A DNA stretch of 64,000 nucleotides from Candidatus Treponema caballi (lineage in GTDB: Bacteria; Spirochaetota; Spirochaetia; Treponematales; Treponemataceae). The stretch covers positions 60,864 through 124,863 of the forward strand of contig JAGHRS010000008.1 in assembly GCA_018066285.1 (NCBI GenBank). Direction: 5' to 3'. Position 1 is the stretch's first letter. Every line of letters begins with the position of its first letter. Shown piece by piece: positions 52,890 through 61,548 of the stretch. The translations under genes and the position numbers were made by a program. The notes under the pieces were generated by a model that was not told the origin of the DNA, made no database searches, and saw only the letters and a program-made list of their open reading frames with translations.

Positions 52890-54419
52890 ATGAAAGTTCT
52901 GATTGTAGAGGATGAATTCAGAATCCGCGAAGGCCTTGAAAAACTGACTGCACGTCTCAGCAGCGACTATGAAGTTGTCGGAACCGCTGAAAACGGCGTT
53001 CAGGGACTTGAGCTCATCAGGTCAAAGAGGCCGGACATCGTCATTACCGATATCCGCATGCCTGAAATGGACGGTCTTGAGATGATTACCAGGGCGGTGG
53101 AGGAAAAACTGCCGGTTAAGGTGATTGTGCTCAGCGCCTATTCAGAGTTTGATTATGCGCGACGGGCCATGAAGCTTGGAGTGACGGAATATCTGCTTAA
53201 ACCGCTTTCATTTGGTGACTTTTCCCAGGCTATGAAGAATGTCACCGCACAGGTAGACGCTGAGAAAAAGCGGAAACCCGCGGAGATAGGCACCATCAGC
53301 CAGATGTTCTCAGACATCATCAACAGGCGCATAGAACTTTCAGATGATATAAAGAAGTACCTTTCTAATACTTATGGCGTGGAAAACGACGGAAAGTTCA
53401 TTCTTGTCTGCCTGTATCTGGGAAACGACTATGACGCTTCTGCTGAAACGGCCAAAAGTGATTTCAGCAAATTCCTTGCGTCGTACCGCACTCAGGATGA
53501 GCTCAAGTTTACTCTTGCTGAATGCGGATCAAAGCAGGCCGTTGTCGCTGTTGTGTACAGGTGTGCTGATTTTGAGGACCTGAAAAAATGGATGATGACA
53601 GCGCTCAGTCAGTTCCCGCTGGAAAGGGCTTCCATAGTGTGGAACGTTGCTTCTGGAATTGATACTCTTGCTGCTGAACTTGACAGAATGTATCCGTACA
53701 TGGACTGGAACATATCCTTTGAGTGCGGAAAGCTCATCCTGTATCCTGAAATCACGAAAGTAAAGACAGATTCATGCATATATCCCATCCTGCTTGATTC
53801 AAAAGTAAAGACTGCGGTCGCTGAAAGCAAATGGGATGTTGCCCGGGAAGTCATGGCAGATTTCCACAAGTGCTTCAGGGACGGACACGTGTATGTTCCC
53901 AAGGAAATAAAGGAATGTTACGTCCGTTTCCTGTGGGTTGTCATTGCAATGGCAAAGGAGATAGGCAATGCCAATGCAAAGAAGGTAGAACAGCAGGCTT
54001 TGCTCAACATGATTATGAGTGCCAAGGTAAGGGAAGAACTGGAGGATGCATCTGAGTCGCTGTTCAAGACGCTTGAGGGAAATCCCGGTGAGGATGATGA
54101 ACTGCTGCTCATAAAGAAGGCGAAACGCTATGTGACGGAAAACCTGCGCCAGGGCGTAACGCTTGATGTCATTGGAAGCAAACTGAATGTTACGCCTGAA
54201 TATCTTGGAACGCTTTTCAAGAAGGAAACGGGCATATCCTTTTCCACATACCTCAGGAATGTCCGCGTCGAGAGGGCAAAGGAACTTCTGTGTACGACTG
54301 ACATGAAGACCTATGAAATAAGTGAAGCAGTCGGATATTCCGATACAAAGTACTTTTCAAAAGTGTTCCGCGAAGTGACGGGACTGCTGCCGCGGGCCTA
54401 CCGTAATACCGTTAAATAA
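52890..54419 (+). CDS. AraC-type response regulator (YesN family)
   Basis: 509 residues. The N-terminal receiver has Asp54 (IVITDIRMPEMDG), acidic E7/D8 and LLKPLSFGDF. A ~260-residue middle region of YesN type follows. The C-terminal ~100 residues are an AraC double helix-turn-helix (VTLDVIGSKLNVTPEYLGTLFKKETG, EISEAVGYSDTKYFSKVFREVTG). It should be phosphorylated by the YesM-type kinase encoded at 56295 and activate the transporter genes between and after them. Confidence 0.92.
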   Translation: MKVLIVEDEFRIREGLEKLTARLSSDYEVVGTAENGVQGLELIRSKRPDIVITDIRMPEMDGLEMITRAVEEKLPVKVIVLSAYSEFDYARRAMKLGVTEYLLKPLSFGDFSQAMKNVTAQVDAEKKRKPAEIGTISQMFSDIINRRIELSDDIKKYLSNTYGVENDGKFILVCLYLGNDYDASAETAKSDFSKFLASYRTQDELKFTLAECGSKQAVVAVVYRCADFEDLKKWMMTALSQFPLERASIVWNVASGIDTLAAELDRMYPYMDWNISFECGKLILYPEITKVKTDSCIYPILLDSKVKTAVAESKWDVAREVMADFHKCFRDGHVYVPKEIKECYVRFLWVVIAMAKEIGNANAKKVEQQALLNMIMSAKVREELEDASESLFKTLEGNPGEDDELLLIKKAKRYVTENLRQGVTLDVIGSKLNVTPEYLGTLFKKETGISFSTYLRNVRVERAKELLCTTDMKTYEISEAVGYSDTKYFSKVFREVTGLLPRAYRNTVK

Positions 54420-54431
54420 CTTTAGATTGTT

Positions 54432-54485
54432 CCCCCTTTTTAAAGATTTTTCATATTTCTGATATTCAAAACCCCGCCTTACTAT
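54432..54485 (+). promoter_or_regulatory. shared element and -10 upstream of the permease operon
   Basis: CCCCCTTTTTAAAGATTTTTC (54432-54452), 27 nt, then TACTAT. The same 21-bp element (one mismatch) and the same 27-nt spacing occur before the sugar-binding-protein gene. No good -35 is present, as expected for an activator-dependent promoter. Candidate binding site for the YesN-type regulator. Confidence 0.55.
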
Positions 54486-54525
54486 GACACTAAGAGAATG
54501 CAAGTAAAAAATAAGGGGGATTCTG

Positions 54526-55437
54526 GTGAAACGCAATTTAAAATCAGCATTCGGACATGAACAGGCAGGGCTGCTGTTTGCATTGCCTGCTGTCATATAT
54601 ATGCTCATATTTGTCGGATATCCGATTGTAAGCAATATCATATTAAGCATGCAGAACGTAACTGTACGCAACCTGGTGAAAGGCGAAAAGGCTTTTATCG
54701 GATTGAAGAACTACAGTACTCTGTTTAAGGACGCAGTGTTCTGGCAGTCTTTGAAGAACACTCTTGTATTCACGGTATCGTGTCTTATCGTTCAGTTCAT
54801 CATCGGCTTTGCGCTTGCGCTGTTCTTCAACAGAAAGTTCAAGTTTGCCAAGCCTATCCGCGGTCTTCTCATGATTCCGTGGATGATTCCAATGACCATT
54901 ACGAGTCTTATGTTCAAGTTCATGTTTTCTACTAAAGTAGGCATCATAAACTACTTCCTTCAGGCAATAGGCATCATTTCTGAGAACATTGAGTGGCTTA
55001 CTGACCCGAAGACCGCAATGATAGCTGTCGTCATAACTAACATCTGGATCGGTATTCCGTTCAACATGATCCTCATATCAACTGGACTGACCTCAATCAA
55101 TGAGGAGCTGTATGAAAGCGCTTCCATTGACGGCGCCAGCAAAGTACAGAAGTTCTTCAAGATAACACTGCCGCTCATGCGCTCAACAATAGAATCAATA
55201 CTCGTTCTGGGATTCATCTACACGTTCAAGGTATATGATCTTGTATGGGTCATGACGAGCGGCGGTCCGGTCAACTCGACGCATCTCATGTCAACGTATT
55301 CATACAAGCTGTCATTTGAGAAGTTCCAGTACAGTATGGGTTCCGCAGTTGCCAATGTGCTCCTGGTAGTCCTGCTTCTGGTCGGCATCCTCTATCTTAA
55401 AATAACAATGCAGGGAGAAGGAAAAAATGAAAGATAA
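54526..55437 (+). CDS. sugar ABC transporter permease, MalF/UgpA type
   Basis: 303 residues with six transmembrane helices, starting at GTG behind AAGGGGGA. The EAA loop ELYESASIDGASKVQKFFKITLPLM contacts the ATPase. LPAVIYMLIFVGYPIVSNI is the usual TM1 of this group. It forms a heterodimer with the next permease, which overlaps it by 11 bases. No ATPase gene lies in the cluster. Confidence 0.94.
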   Translation: MKRNLKSAFGHEQAGLLFALPAVIYMLIFVGYPIVSNIILSMQNVTVRNLVKGEKAFIGLKNYSTLFKDAVFWQSLKNTLVFTVSCLIVQFIIGFALALFFNRKFKFAKPIRGLLMIPWMIPMTITSLMFKFMFSTKVGIINYFLQAIGIISENIEWLTDPKTAMIAVVITNIWIGIPFNMILISTGLTSINEELYESASIDGASKVQKFFKITLPLMRSTIESILVLGFIYTFKVYDLVWVMTSGGPVNSTHLMSTYSYKLSFEKFQYSMGSAVANVLLVVLLLVGILYLKITMQGEGKNER

Positions 55438-56275
55438 GCACGCTTCAATTGATGTAAAGGCAACAGGAACCAATGTTCTTGCTGTGGTAATTCTCCTGGT
55501 CATCCTGTTTCCGATTCTGTGGATGCTTAATACCTCACTCAAGACAGAGGCAGAGATTTTCCAGTATCCGCCGACGTTCTATCCGCATGAGCTCAACAAG
55601 AAGTCCTATGCAGCTCAGGTTGAGACAGGCGACTTCAACATGTTCCAGTCTTTCGGAAACAGTTTGGTCATTTCTCTGGGAGCAATGCTCATCGCCGTTG
55701 TGCTCGCCGTTCCTGCCGCGTATGCAATCGGTTCGTACAAGTTCAAGGGAAGGAAGACAATCCTGCTGGGCTTTCTTGTAACGCAGATGCTTCCCGTTTC
55801 AGTACTTCTTACGCCAATGTTCATCATGTTCAAGAAACTGCACCTGTACAACACGTGGGGAGCAGCCATCCTTGCAGATGCAACGATCGGCATTCCTTTT
55901 TCAGTGCTTATCCTGAAGAATTACTTCTCATCCATTCCAAAGTCACTGGAAGAAGCTGCCTATATTGACGGCTGCAGCCACTTCGGGGCATTCATAAGGA
56001 TCCTCGTCCCTGTTGCCATGCCTGGTGTCGTCGTATGCGCCATCTTCTCGTTCCTGTATGCATGGGGCGACCTTGCGTACGGCATGACGTTCATCCTTGA
56101 CCAGCCTAAACGGCCTATAACAGCGGGAATATTCAACTTTATGGGCCAATATGGTACCAAGTGGAGTTATCTGTCCGCTTTCGCCATAGTCACCATCATC
56201 CCGGTAGCAATAATATTCATTTTCATGCAGAAATATATCATTGCCGGTATGACAAGCGGTGCAGTAAAGGGATAA
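55427..56275 (+). CDS. sugar ABC transporter permease, MalG/UgpE type
   Basis: 282 residues, six helices. EEAAYIDGCSHFGAFIRILVP is the EAA loop; FPILWMLNTSLKTEAEIF and the end MQKYIIAGMTSGAVKG are typical of the MalG group. It is the second half of the sugar importer, followed 19 bases later by the sensor-kinase gene with its own -10 box. Confidence 0.94.
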   Translation: MKDKHASIDVKATGTNVLAVVILLVILFPILWMLNTSLKTEAEIFQYPPTFYPHELNKKSYAAQVETGDFNMFQSFGNSLVISLGAMLIAVVLAVPAAYAIGSYKFKGRKTILLGFLVTQMLPVSVLLTPMFIMFKKLHLYNTWGAAILADATIGIPFSVLILKNYFSSIPKSLEEAAYIDGCSHFGAFIRILVPVAMPGVVVCAIFSFLYAWGDLAYGMTFILDQPKRPITAGIFNFMGQYGTKWSYLSAFAIVTIIPVAIIFIFMQKYIIAGMTSGAVKG

Positions 56276-56278
56276 TCA

Positions 56279-56287
56279 TGCTACAAT
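56279..56287 (+). promoter_or_regulatory. extended -10 for the sensor-kinase gene
   Basis: TGC-TACAAT, seven bases before the ATG at 56295, no Shine-Dalgarno. Suggests some expression independent of the permease operon. Confidence 0.4.
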
Positions 56288-56294
56288 AAGACAT

Positions 56295-58058
56295 ATGGAA
56301 CGCAGAAGGAATCAGAAGCTAAGTTTCAGGCTAAAACTTCTAGTATATTTCGGTATTCTGACAACGGTACAGGTTCTGGTACTGCTTGCGTATTCTGCGT
56401 TTCATGTGTCTCATATCCTCAATGACAATACAGAACAGCTTACCCAGATAAACCTTGCCCAGACAGCGAAAAACCTTGACTTGAGCTTTGACTCCTATAT
56501 GGATGTCATGTACCAGCTGTGGACGGGAGACGATTTTGTTGCCTGGCTCGACAACATAAATACGGATACAGAGCCGAGCGTTACGACGAATCAGATGCGC
56601 CGGCAGATGAGCGCTATCCTGAACTCAAAGGAATATATCAAATCAATAACCATAATAAGTGAAAACGGGAAAGTCATAACCTACGACACTCTGACGCCTG
56701 CGACTTATGAAAACTCATGGCTCGGAAACTTCAGCATGATGCAGGATGAACTGTACACAGAAGTGTCAGCCGACAACAAGATGCACCTGTATCAGACAGA
56801 GTACGCAACGACGTTCATAAACAAAGACCATTACCTGTTTCATCTTGCACACAGAGTCATTGACTGGAAAAAGCTTGAGAAACAGTGCGGCATCGTCATT
56901 CTGTCGCTTGATGAAGCAGTGCTTTCAGACATAATCCAGCCAGATACCATGGGAGCGGATAATTACGCGCTTCTTTTGGGAAAAGACGGCACCATCATAT
57001 CCAGTGCGGAAAAAACCTTGCTTGGAAAAACTTTTGATATAAATGAAACGGCAAAAACGCATGCTGTCTATTCTTATGTAGATGAAAAAACAGGCTGGAC
57101 AATTATTCATGTCACCGACAATTCAGAAAATGCCAGAAACATTAGGCAGAACCTGCTCGTTTCCATGCTGATCAGCCTTGCCTCGCTCCTGATTACTCTG
57201 CTGTTCATATGGAACATATCTGGGCAGCTGACGCATTCCATCCGCGATGTTGTGCAGGGTATGCGGCGTACAAAAGAGGGAAGCCTGCCTGATGCAGTAT
57301 CCATAGATAAGGACATGCCGCCTGAAATTGTTTCCATAGTGTCTCAGTACAACAAGACGATTGCACGGCTTGAGATTGCCATCCAGAAGGAAAAGGAAGA
57401 GACTGAGAACCGTCAACAGGCAGAAATCCGCATGCTTGAAGCAAGAATAAACCCGCATTTCATTTACAATACGCTTGATACAGTCAACTGGATGGCAATA
57501 GACAAGGAAGAGTATGACATGAGCAATGCCATAAGCTCTCTTGCAAATATCCTGCGCTATGCAATAAGCAACAGCAGCAAGATTGTCACCATCCGGGATG
57601 AGATTGAGTGGCTGAAGCGCTATATATATCTGCAGCAGTACAGGCTGAAGAATCAGTTTGAATGTAATATCAACGTTGCTGATGAGATTCTGGACATTCC
57701 TGTGCACAAGCTCCTCATTCAGCCATTTGTAGAAAACGCCATAATCCATGGCTTTGAGAATGCGGAAGGTGTTTCTGTCCTTGATGTTGAGATGAATTTT
57801 GAGGGAGGCTTCCTTTCCATCGTCATCCGCGACAACGGAAAGGGCATGAACGAGGGCCTTGTACGCGAGATAAACTCGCTTTCATGGCAGCAGGAAAGGG
57901 GTGCTCTCGGAATTGGAATGTACAATGCACTGATGCGTCTGCATGTGTATTGCAATGGACAGGAAAGCGTCGCCGTTTCTTCAGCTCCCGGAAAGGGAAC
58001 TGAAATAAGGGTGACATTTCCTGCAGAAATTCCCGAAAAAAAAGAGGAAACAGTTTAG
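56295..58058 (+). CDS. sensor histidine kinase (YesM family)
   Basis: 587 residues. TM1 (~15-37), a large extracytoplasmic sensor domain (~38-280, dCache-like), TM2 (~285-305), HAMP, then the His_kinase region with ARINPHFIYNTLDTVNW (phospho-His near residue 386) and a HATPase domain with QPFVENAIIHGFE and IRDNGKGMNEG. It pairs with the YesN regulator; it may sense sugar directly or through the binding protein encoded next. Confidence 0.93.
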   Translation: MERRRNQKLSFRLKLLVYFGILTTVQVLVLLAYSAFHVSHILNDNTEQLTQINLAQTAKNLDLSFDSYMDVMYQLWTGDDFVAWLDNINTDTEPSVTTNQMRRQMSAILNSKEYIKSITIISENGKVITYDTLTPATYENSWLGNFSMMQDELYTEVSADNKMHLYQTEYATTFINKDHYLFHLAHRVIDWKKLEKQCGIVILSLDEAVLSDIIQPDTMGADNYALLLGKDGTIISSAEKTLLGKTFDINETAKTHAVYSYVDEKTGWTIIHVTDNSENARNIRQNLLVSMLISLASLLITLLFIWNISGQLTHSIRDVVQGMRRTKEGSLPDAVSIDKDMPPEIVSIVSQYNKTIARLEIAIQKEKEETENRQQAEIRMLEARINPHFIYNTLDTVNWMAIDKEEYDMSNAISSLANILRYAISNSSKIVTIRDEIEWLKRYIYLQQYRLKNQFECNINVADEILDIPVHKLLIQPFVENAIIHGFENAEGVSVLDVEMNFEGGFLSIVIRDNGKGMNEGLVREINSLSWQQERGALGIGMYNALMRLHVYCNGQESVAVSSAPGKGTEIRVTFPAEIPEKKEETV

Positions 58059-58062
58059 GTTT

Positions 58063-58118
58063 GTCCACCTTTTTAAAGATTTTTCCGATTTTTTCCTTTG
58101 AAAAGGTGGACTTAGAAT
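58063..58118 (+). promoter_or_regulatory. shared element, inverted repeat and -10 before the sugar-binding-protein gene
   Basis: CCACCTTTTTAAAGATTTTTC (58065-58085), 27 nt, then TAGAAT, matching the permease promoter. A second arm CTTTGAAAAGGTGGAC is the inverse of GTCCACCTTTTTAAAG with one mismatch, giving a 16-bp inverted repeat. A second possible -10, TACAAT, lies at 58124-58129. Candidate YesN operator. Confidence 0.55.
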
Positions 58119-58160
58119 AACATTACAATCTTATATGAAATCAAAAAAAGGAGGATTATC

Positions 58161-59384
58161 ATGAAAAGATTTGTGATGGTTTTAATGGTATTGAGCCTTG
58201 CCTTCTGCGTTTTTGCAGGCGGTAAAAAAGATGCAAAGGCTGCTCCTGCAGAAGCAAAGGGACCTGCTGGCGAAGTTGTTATCTGGTATTATTGGGAAAC
58301 AGTTGGTCATCAGAAGTCTCTGGATCATATCATTACAGAGTTCAACAACATGCAGAGCAATATCAAGGTAAGTGCAAAGTACGTACCTTTCGCAGATTTC
58401 AAGAAGCAGCTTTCAATCGGTGCTGCAGCAGCAGAGCTTCCTGACCTTGTTATTCTGGATAACCCAGACCACGCCTCATATGCAAGCATGGGTATCTTTG
58501 CTGATATTACAGACAAGTTTGATGTAAGCACATACTATCCGGGACCAGTAAACTCATGTACGCTCGATGGCCGCCTCTATGGTGTTCCATTCGGAAGCAA
58601 CGACCTCGTTCTTTTCTACAATGAAGACATGCTGAAAGAAGCTGGTGTTTCAGTACCAAAGACATGGGATGAACTTCTTGATGCAGCTGCAAAGTGCACA
58701 AAGGGAACTGTATCTGGTTTCGCACACAGTTCACTGCAGAACGAGGAAGGAACGTTCAATTTCCTGACATGGCTGTGGTCAACAGGTGCTACATCATATG
58801 AAATTGGTACTCCAAACGGAATAAAGGCACTTACACAGGTTCAGAAGATGGTTCAGTCTAACGGCATGACTGTTGAGGCTATCAACTGGACTCAGGGTGA
58901 CACAATGAACCAGTTCATCTCTGGCAACCTTGCCATGATGATCAACGGTACCTGGCAGATTCCTACAATGCGTTCAGAAGTTCCTGACATGCACTGGAAT
59001 GTTGCTCCAATCCCAATGGATAAGGTACAGGCTTCTGGTCTTGGCGGTGAGAACTATGCAGTCATTGCAGGTGGAAACGAAGATGCAGCAATTGAGTTCC
59101 TCAAGTATGCAACATCACGCGACACCTGTCTCTACATGATGAACAACATGGGTTACATTTCTTCAGACTCAACAATCGCTGAAGGACAGTTCGGTGATGA
59201 CCCTGTATACGCAGTATTCGTCGATCAGATGAAATACGCTGGTGCACGTGGTCCTCTTCCAGAATGGCCAGAGATTTCAGATGCTCTTTCACTTGCATTC
59301 AACGAAGTCATGACTGGTGCTTCAACACCAGAGAAGGCAGCTGCAAAAGCACAGGCTACCATTGACGGTATCCTCGGCAAGTAA
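58161..59384 (+). CDS. sugar ABC transporter substrate-binding protein
   Basis: An extracellular family-1 solute-binding protein, 407 residues. The signal peptide (KRFVMVLMVLSLAFCVFA) ends before GGKKDAKAA. EVVIWYYWETVGHQKSLDHII, GVPFGSNDLVLFYNEDMLKEAGV and MINGTWQIPTM are typical of sugar binders. A strong AAGGAGG precedes the ATG. It has its own promoter carrying the shared element, and a perfect terminator follows, allowing higher expression than the permeases. Confidence 0.95.
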   Translation: MKRFVMVLMVLSLAFCVFAGGKKDAKAAPAEAKGPAGEVVIWYYWETVGHQKSLDHIITEFNNMQSNIKVSAKYVPFADFKKQLSIGAAAAELPDLVILDNPDHASYASMGIFADITDKFDVSTYYPGPVNSCTLDGRLYGVPFGSNDLVLFYNEDMLKEAGVSVPKTWDELLDAAAKCTKGTVSGFAHSSLQNEEGTFNFLTWLWSTGATSYEIGTPNGIKALTQVQKMVQSNGMTVEAINWTQGDTMNQFISGNLAMMINGTWQIPTMRSEVPDMHWNVAPIPMDKVQASGLGGENYAVIAGGNEDAAIEFLKYATSRDTCLYMMNNMGYISSDSTIAEGQFGDDPVYAVFVDQMKYAGARGPLPEWPEISDALSLAFNEVMTGASTPEKAAAKAQATIDGILGK

Positions 59385-59409
59385 GCTGATTCTTTAGAAA
59401 GTTTATCGG

Positions 59410-59444
59410 GAGCCATGAGGACACAAGCTCATGGCTCTTTTTTT
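59410..59444 (+). terminator. intrinsic terminator after the binding-protein gene
   Basis: GAGCCATGAG-GACACAAG-CTCATGGCTC, a perfect 10-bp stem followed by seven or more T residues. Confidence 0.92.
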
Positions 59445-59475
59445 GTAAAAATACAGACAATGGAAAGTCAGATTC

Positions 59476-61509
59476 ATGAACAGCATACAGATTACTGATA
59501 CTTTTTTTTCAAAATACAGAGAACTTGTCAGAAAAGAAATGATTCCCTATCAGTGGAAGGTTCTCAACGATGAAATTGCGGTCAATATAGAACGGGAACG
59601 CAATGACGACACCATACCAAACGAAAAAAGCCACTGCATCGAAAACTTCAGGATAGCCGCAGGCCGCTCTCAGGGCCATCATTACGGCTGGGTTTTCCAG
59701 GACAGTGATGTATATAAATGGCTCGAGGCTGTTTCATATTCGCTTAAGGAAAAGCCTGATGCCGCACTTCAGAAACTTGCAGACAGCGTCGTTGACCTTA
59801 TTGCTGATGCACAGGAAGATGACGGCTACCTTTCAACATATTTCACCATAGAAGCTCCCCAGCGCAAATTCCGTGACCTTGCAGAAAGCCACGAACTGTA
59901 CTGTGCGGGGCATTTCATGGAAGCAGCCGTTGCCTATCATGAAGCAACCGGAAATGAGACAGTACTTGCAACAGCCCGTAAACTTGCGGATTGCATTTAC
60001 CGTTGGTTCAGTCCGGAAGAAATGGCGCATCCGGGAGCAGACGGTCATGAAGAAGTGGAAATAGGCCTGATGAAGCTGTATCACGCAACAGGAGAAAAAC
60101 GTTATCTGAAACTGGCAAAGCATTTTCTTGAAGAACGGGGAAAGAACCCTGACTTTTTCAGGGAGCAGCGCAGTTCTGAAGAAAACTATATAGCGCTCCT
60201 TAATGGAGTGGACCATTTTCCCCTCAGCTACTTTCAATGGCATAAAGACATTTACGCTCAGGATACGGCTGAAGGACACGCAGTTCGCCTTATGTACATG
60301 TGTACTGCCATGGCAGACGTCGCTGAAGCAACCGGTAACAGCCGGATGTATGAAGCGTGCCGTAAGATCTGGCGCAATATCGTTGATAAGCGGATGTACA
60401 TTACAGGCGGCATCGGCTCTACAGTGACGGGTGAGTCGTTCACCTTTGATTACGACCTGCCTGATGACACCATGTACTGTGAGACATGTGCTTCCGTAGC
60501 GCTCATGTTCTTTGCGCGGAACATGCTTAAGAATGAAACACGCGGTGAGTACGGCGACATAATGGAGCGTGCGCTTTACAATACGGTACTCGATGGCATG
60601 GCGCTTGACGGCAGGCACTTCTTTTACGTGAACCCGCTGCAGGTGTTGCCCGAAGCTTCTGCCAAAGACCCCGGCAAAAGCCACGTAAAGCCTGTCAGAC
60701 CAGAATGGCTTGGCTGTGCATGCTGTCCGCCAAACCTCGCGCGTCTGCTTGCTTCCCTTGAAAAGTACGCTTTCCACGAATACAAGGGCGCTGTCTTTGC
60801 CGACCTGTTCATGAGTTCTTCTGCTCAGTTCGGGACACTGTCAGTTGTAGAAAAGACGCGCTATCCGTGGGAAGAGGCTGTCACTTTCACGCTAGATTCA
60901 TCAGATACTGCGGAACACGCTTTTGCCGTACGCATACCGTCGTGGACATCATGGGGAAAGGGAGTGACGCTTACAGTAAACGGCGCGCACTGTGACCTTC
61001 CTGCACCAGGACAGATAATCTGCTGTCCTTCAGCTGCTGGCGATGTCCTCTGCTTTTCTGTAAGCGAAGGTTATCTGTATATCAGGGGCCAGTTCCGTCA
61101 GGATACGCTTGAGCTGACGTTCGATATGCCGGTGGTAAAAATGGCTGCAAACCCGGCTGTACGCTCAGAAAACGGAAAGGTTGCCGTCATGCGCGGCCCT
61201 GTCGTCTACACGCTTGAAAGCGCTGACAACGGGGAAGGGCTTTATCGCCTGTTCCTTCGCGATGATACAGATTTCAGCTACGAATTCAAGAAAGACATGC
61301 TGAACGGTGTCGGTGTCATTACCGGAAAAGGCTACCGGATAGCAGGAGCTGTGTGCGGTGAGTCCACACCGGCTGATACGCCGCTTTATGCACCATACAC
61401 TGATGAAACAGAAGAACGCGCAGAACAGGTCCGCCTCATCTGGATTCCATACTACGCCTGGGCCAACCGCGGAAAAGGCGAGATGGCCGTGTGGATCAGG
61501 CAGAAGTAA
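59476..61509 (+). CDS. GH127 beta-L-arabinofuranosidase
   Basis: 677 residues, no signal peptide, so cytoplasmic. A (alpha/alpha)6 barrel (ADAQEDDGYLSTYF, ESHELYCAGHFMEAAVAYHEATG, GHEEVEIGLMKLYHATGE). The zinc/cysteine active site is clear: CETC gives Glu336 and Cys338, and CACCPPN gives Cys416 and Cys417, matching the four ligands of the GH127 founder HypBA1, where one Cys is the nucleophile. A beta-sandwich end follows. Placement after the importer suggests the cargo is an arabinose-containing oligosaccharide. Confidence 0.9.
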   Translation: MNSIQITDTFFSKYRELVRKEMIPYQWKVLNDEIAVNIERERNDDTIPNEKSHCIENFRIAAGRSQGHHYGWVFQDSDVYKWLEAVSYSLKEKPDAALQKLADSVVDLIADAQEDDGYLSTYFTIEAPQRKFRDLAESHELYCAGHFMEAAVAYHEATGNETVLATARKLADCIYRWFSPEEMAHPGADGHEEVEIGLMKLYHATGEKRYLKLAKHFLEERGKNPDFFREQRSSEENYIALLNGVDHFPLSYFQWHKDIYAQDTAEGHAVRLMYMCTAMADVAEATGNSRMYEACRKIWRNIVDKRMYITGGIGSTVTGESFTFDYDLPDDTMYCETCASVALMFFARNMLKNETRGEYGDIMERALYNTVLDGMALDGRHFFYVNPLQVLPEASAKDPGKSHVKPVRPEWLGCACCPPNLARLLASLEKYAFHEYKGAVFADLFMSSSAQFGTLSVVEKTRYPWEEAVTFTLDSSDTAEHAFAVRIPSWTSWGKGVTLTVNGAHCDLPAPGQIICCPSAAGDVLCFSVSEGYLYIRGQFRQDTLELTFDMPVVKMAANPAVRSENGKVAVMRGPVVYTLESADNGEGLYRLFLRDDTDFSYEFKKDMLNGVGVITGKGYRIAGAVCGESTPADTPLYAPYTDETEERAEQVRLIWIPYYAWANRGKGEMAVWIRQK

Positions 61510-61533
61510 AAATGGATGAAACTCTTACTTTCA

Positions 61534-61542
61534 TGGTATACT
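61534..61542 (+). promoter_or_regulatory. extended -10 for hsdR
   Basis: TGG-TATACT, six bases before the ATG at 61549; no ribosome site. The track ORF starts upstream of this box. Confidence 0.5.
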
Positions 61543-61548
61543 GTTACT

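Noticed and set aside
57123-57749. 208-residue minus-strand ORF opposite the YesM kinase
   Set aside because: Shadow of the kinase HAMP and His-box region; no supporting signals.
59833-60777. 314-residue minus-strand ORF opposite the GH127 gene
   Set aside because: It lies wholly inside a gene with intact GH127 motifs; no ribosome site, and its product has the Cys/His/Arg mixture typical of antisense shadows.
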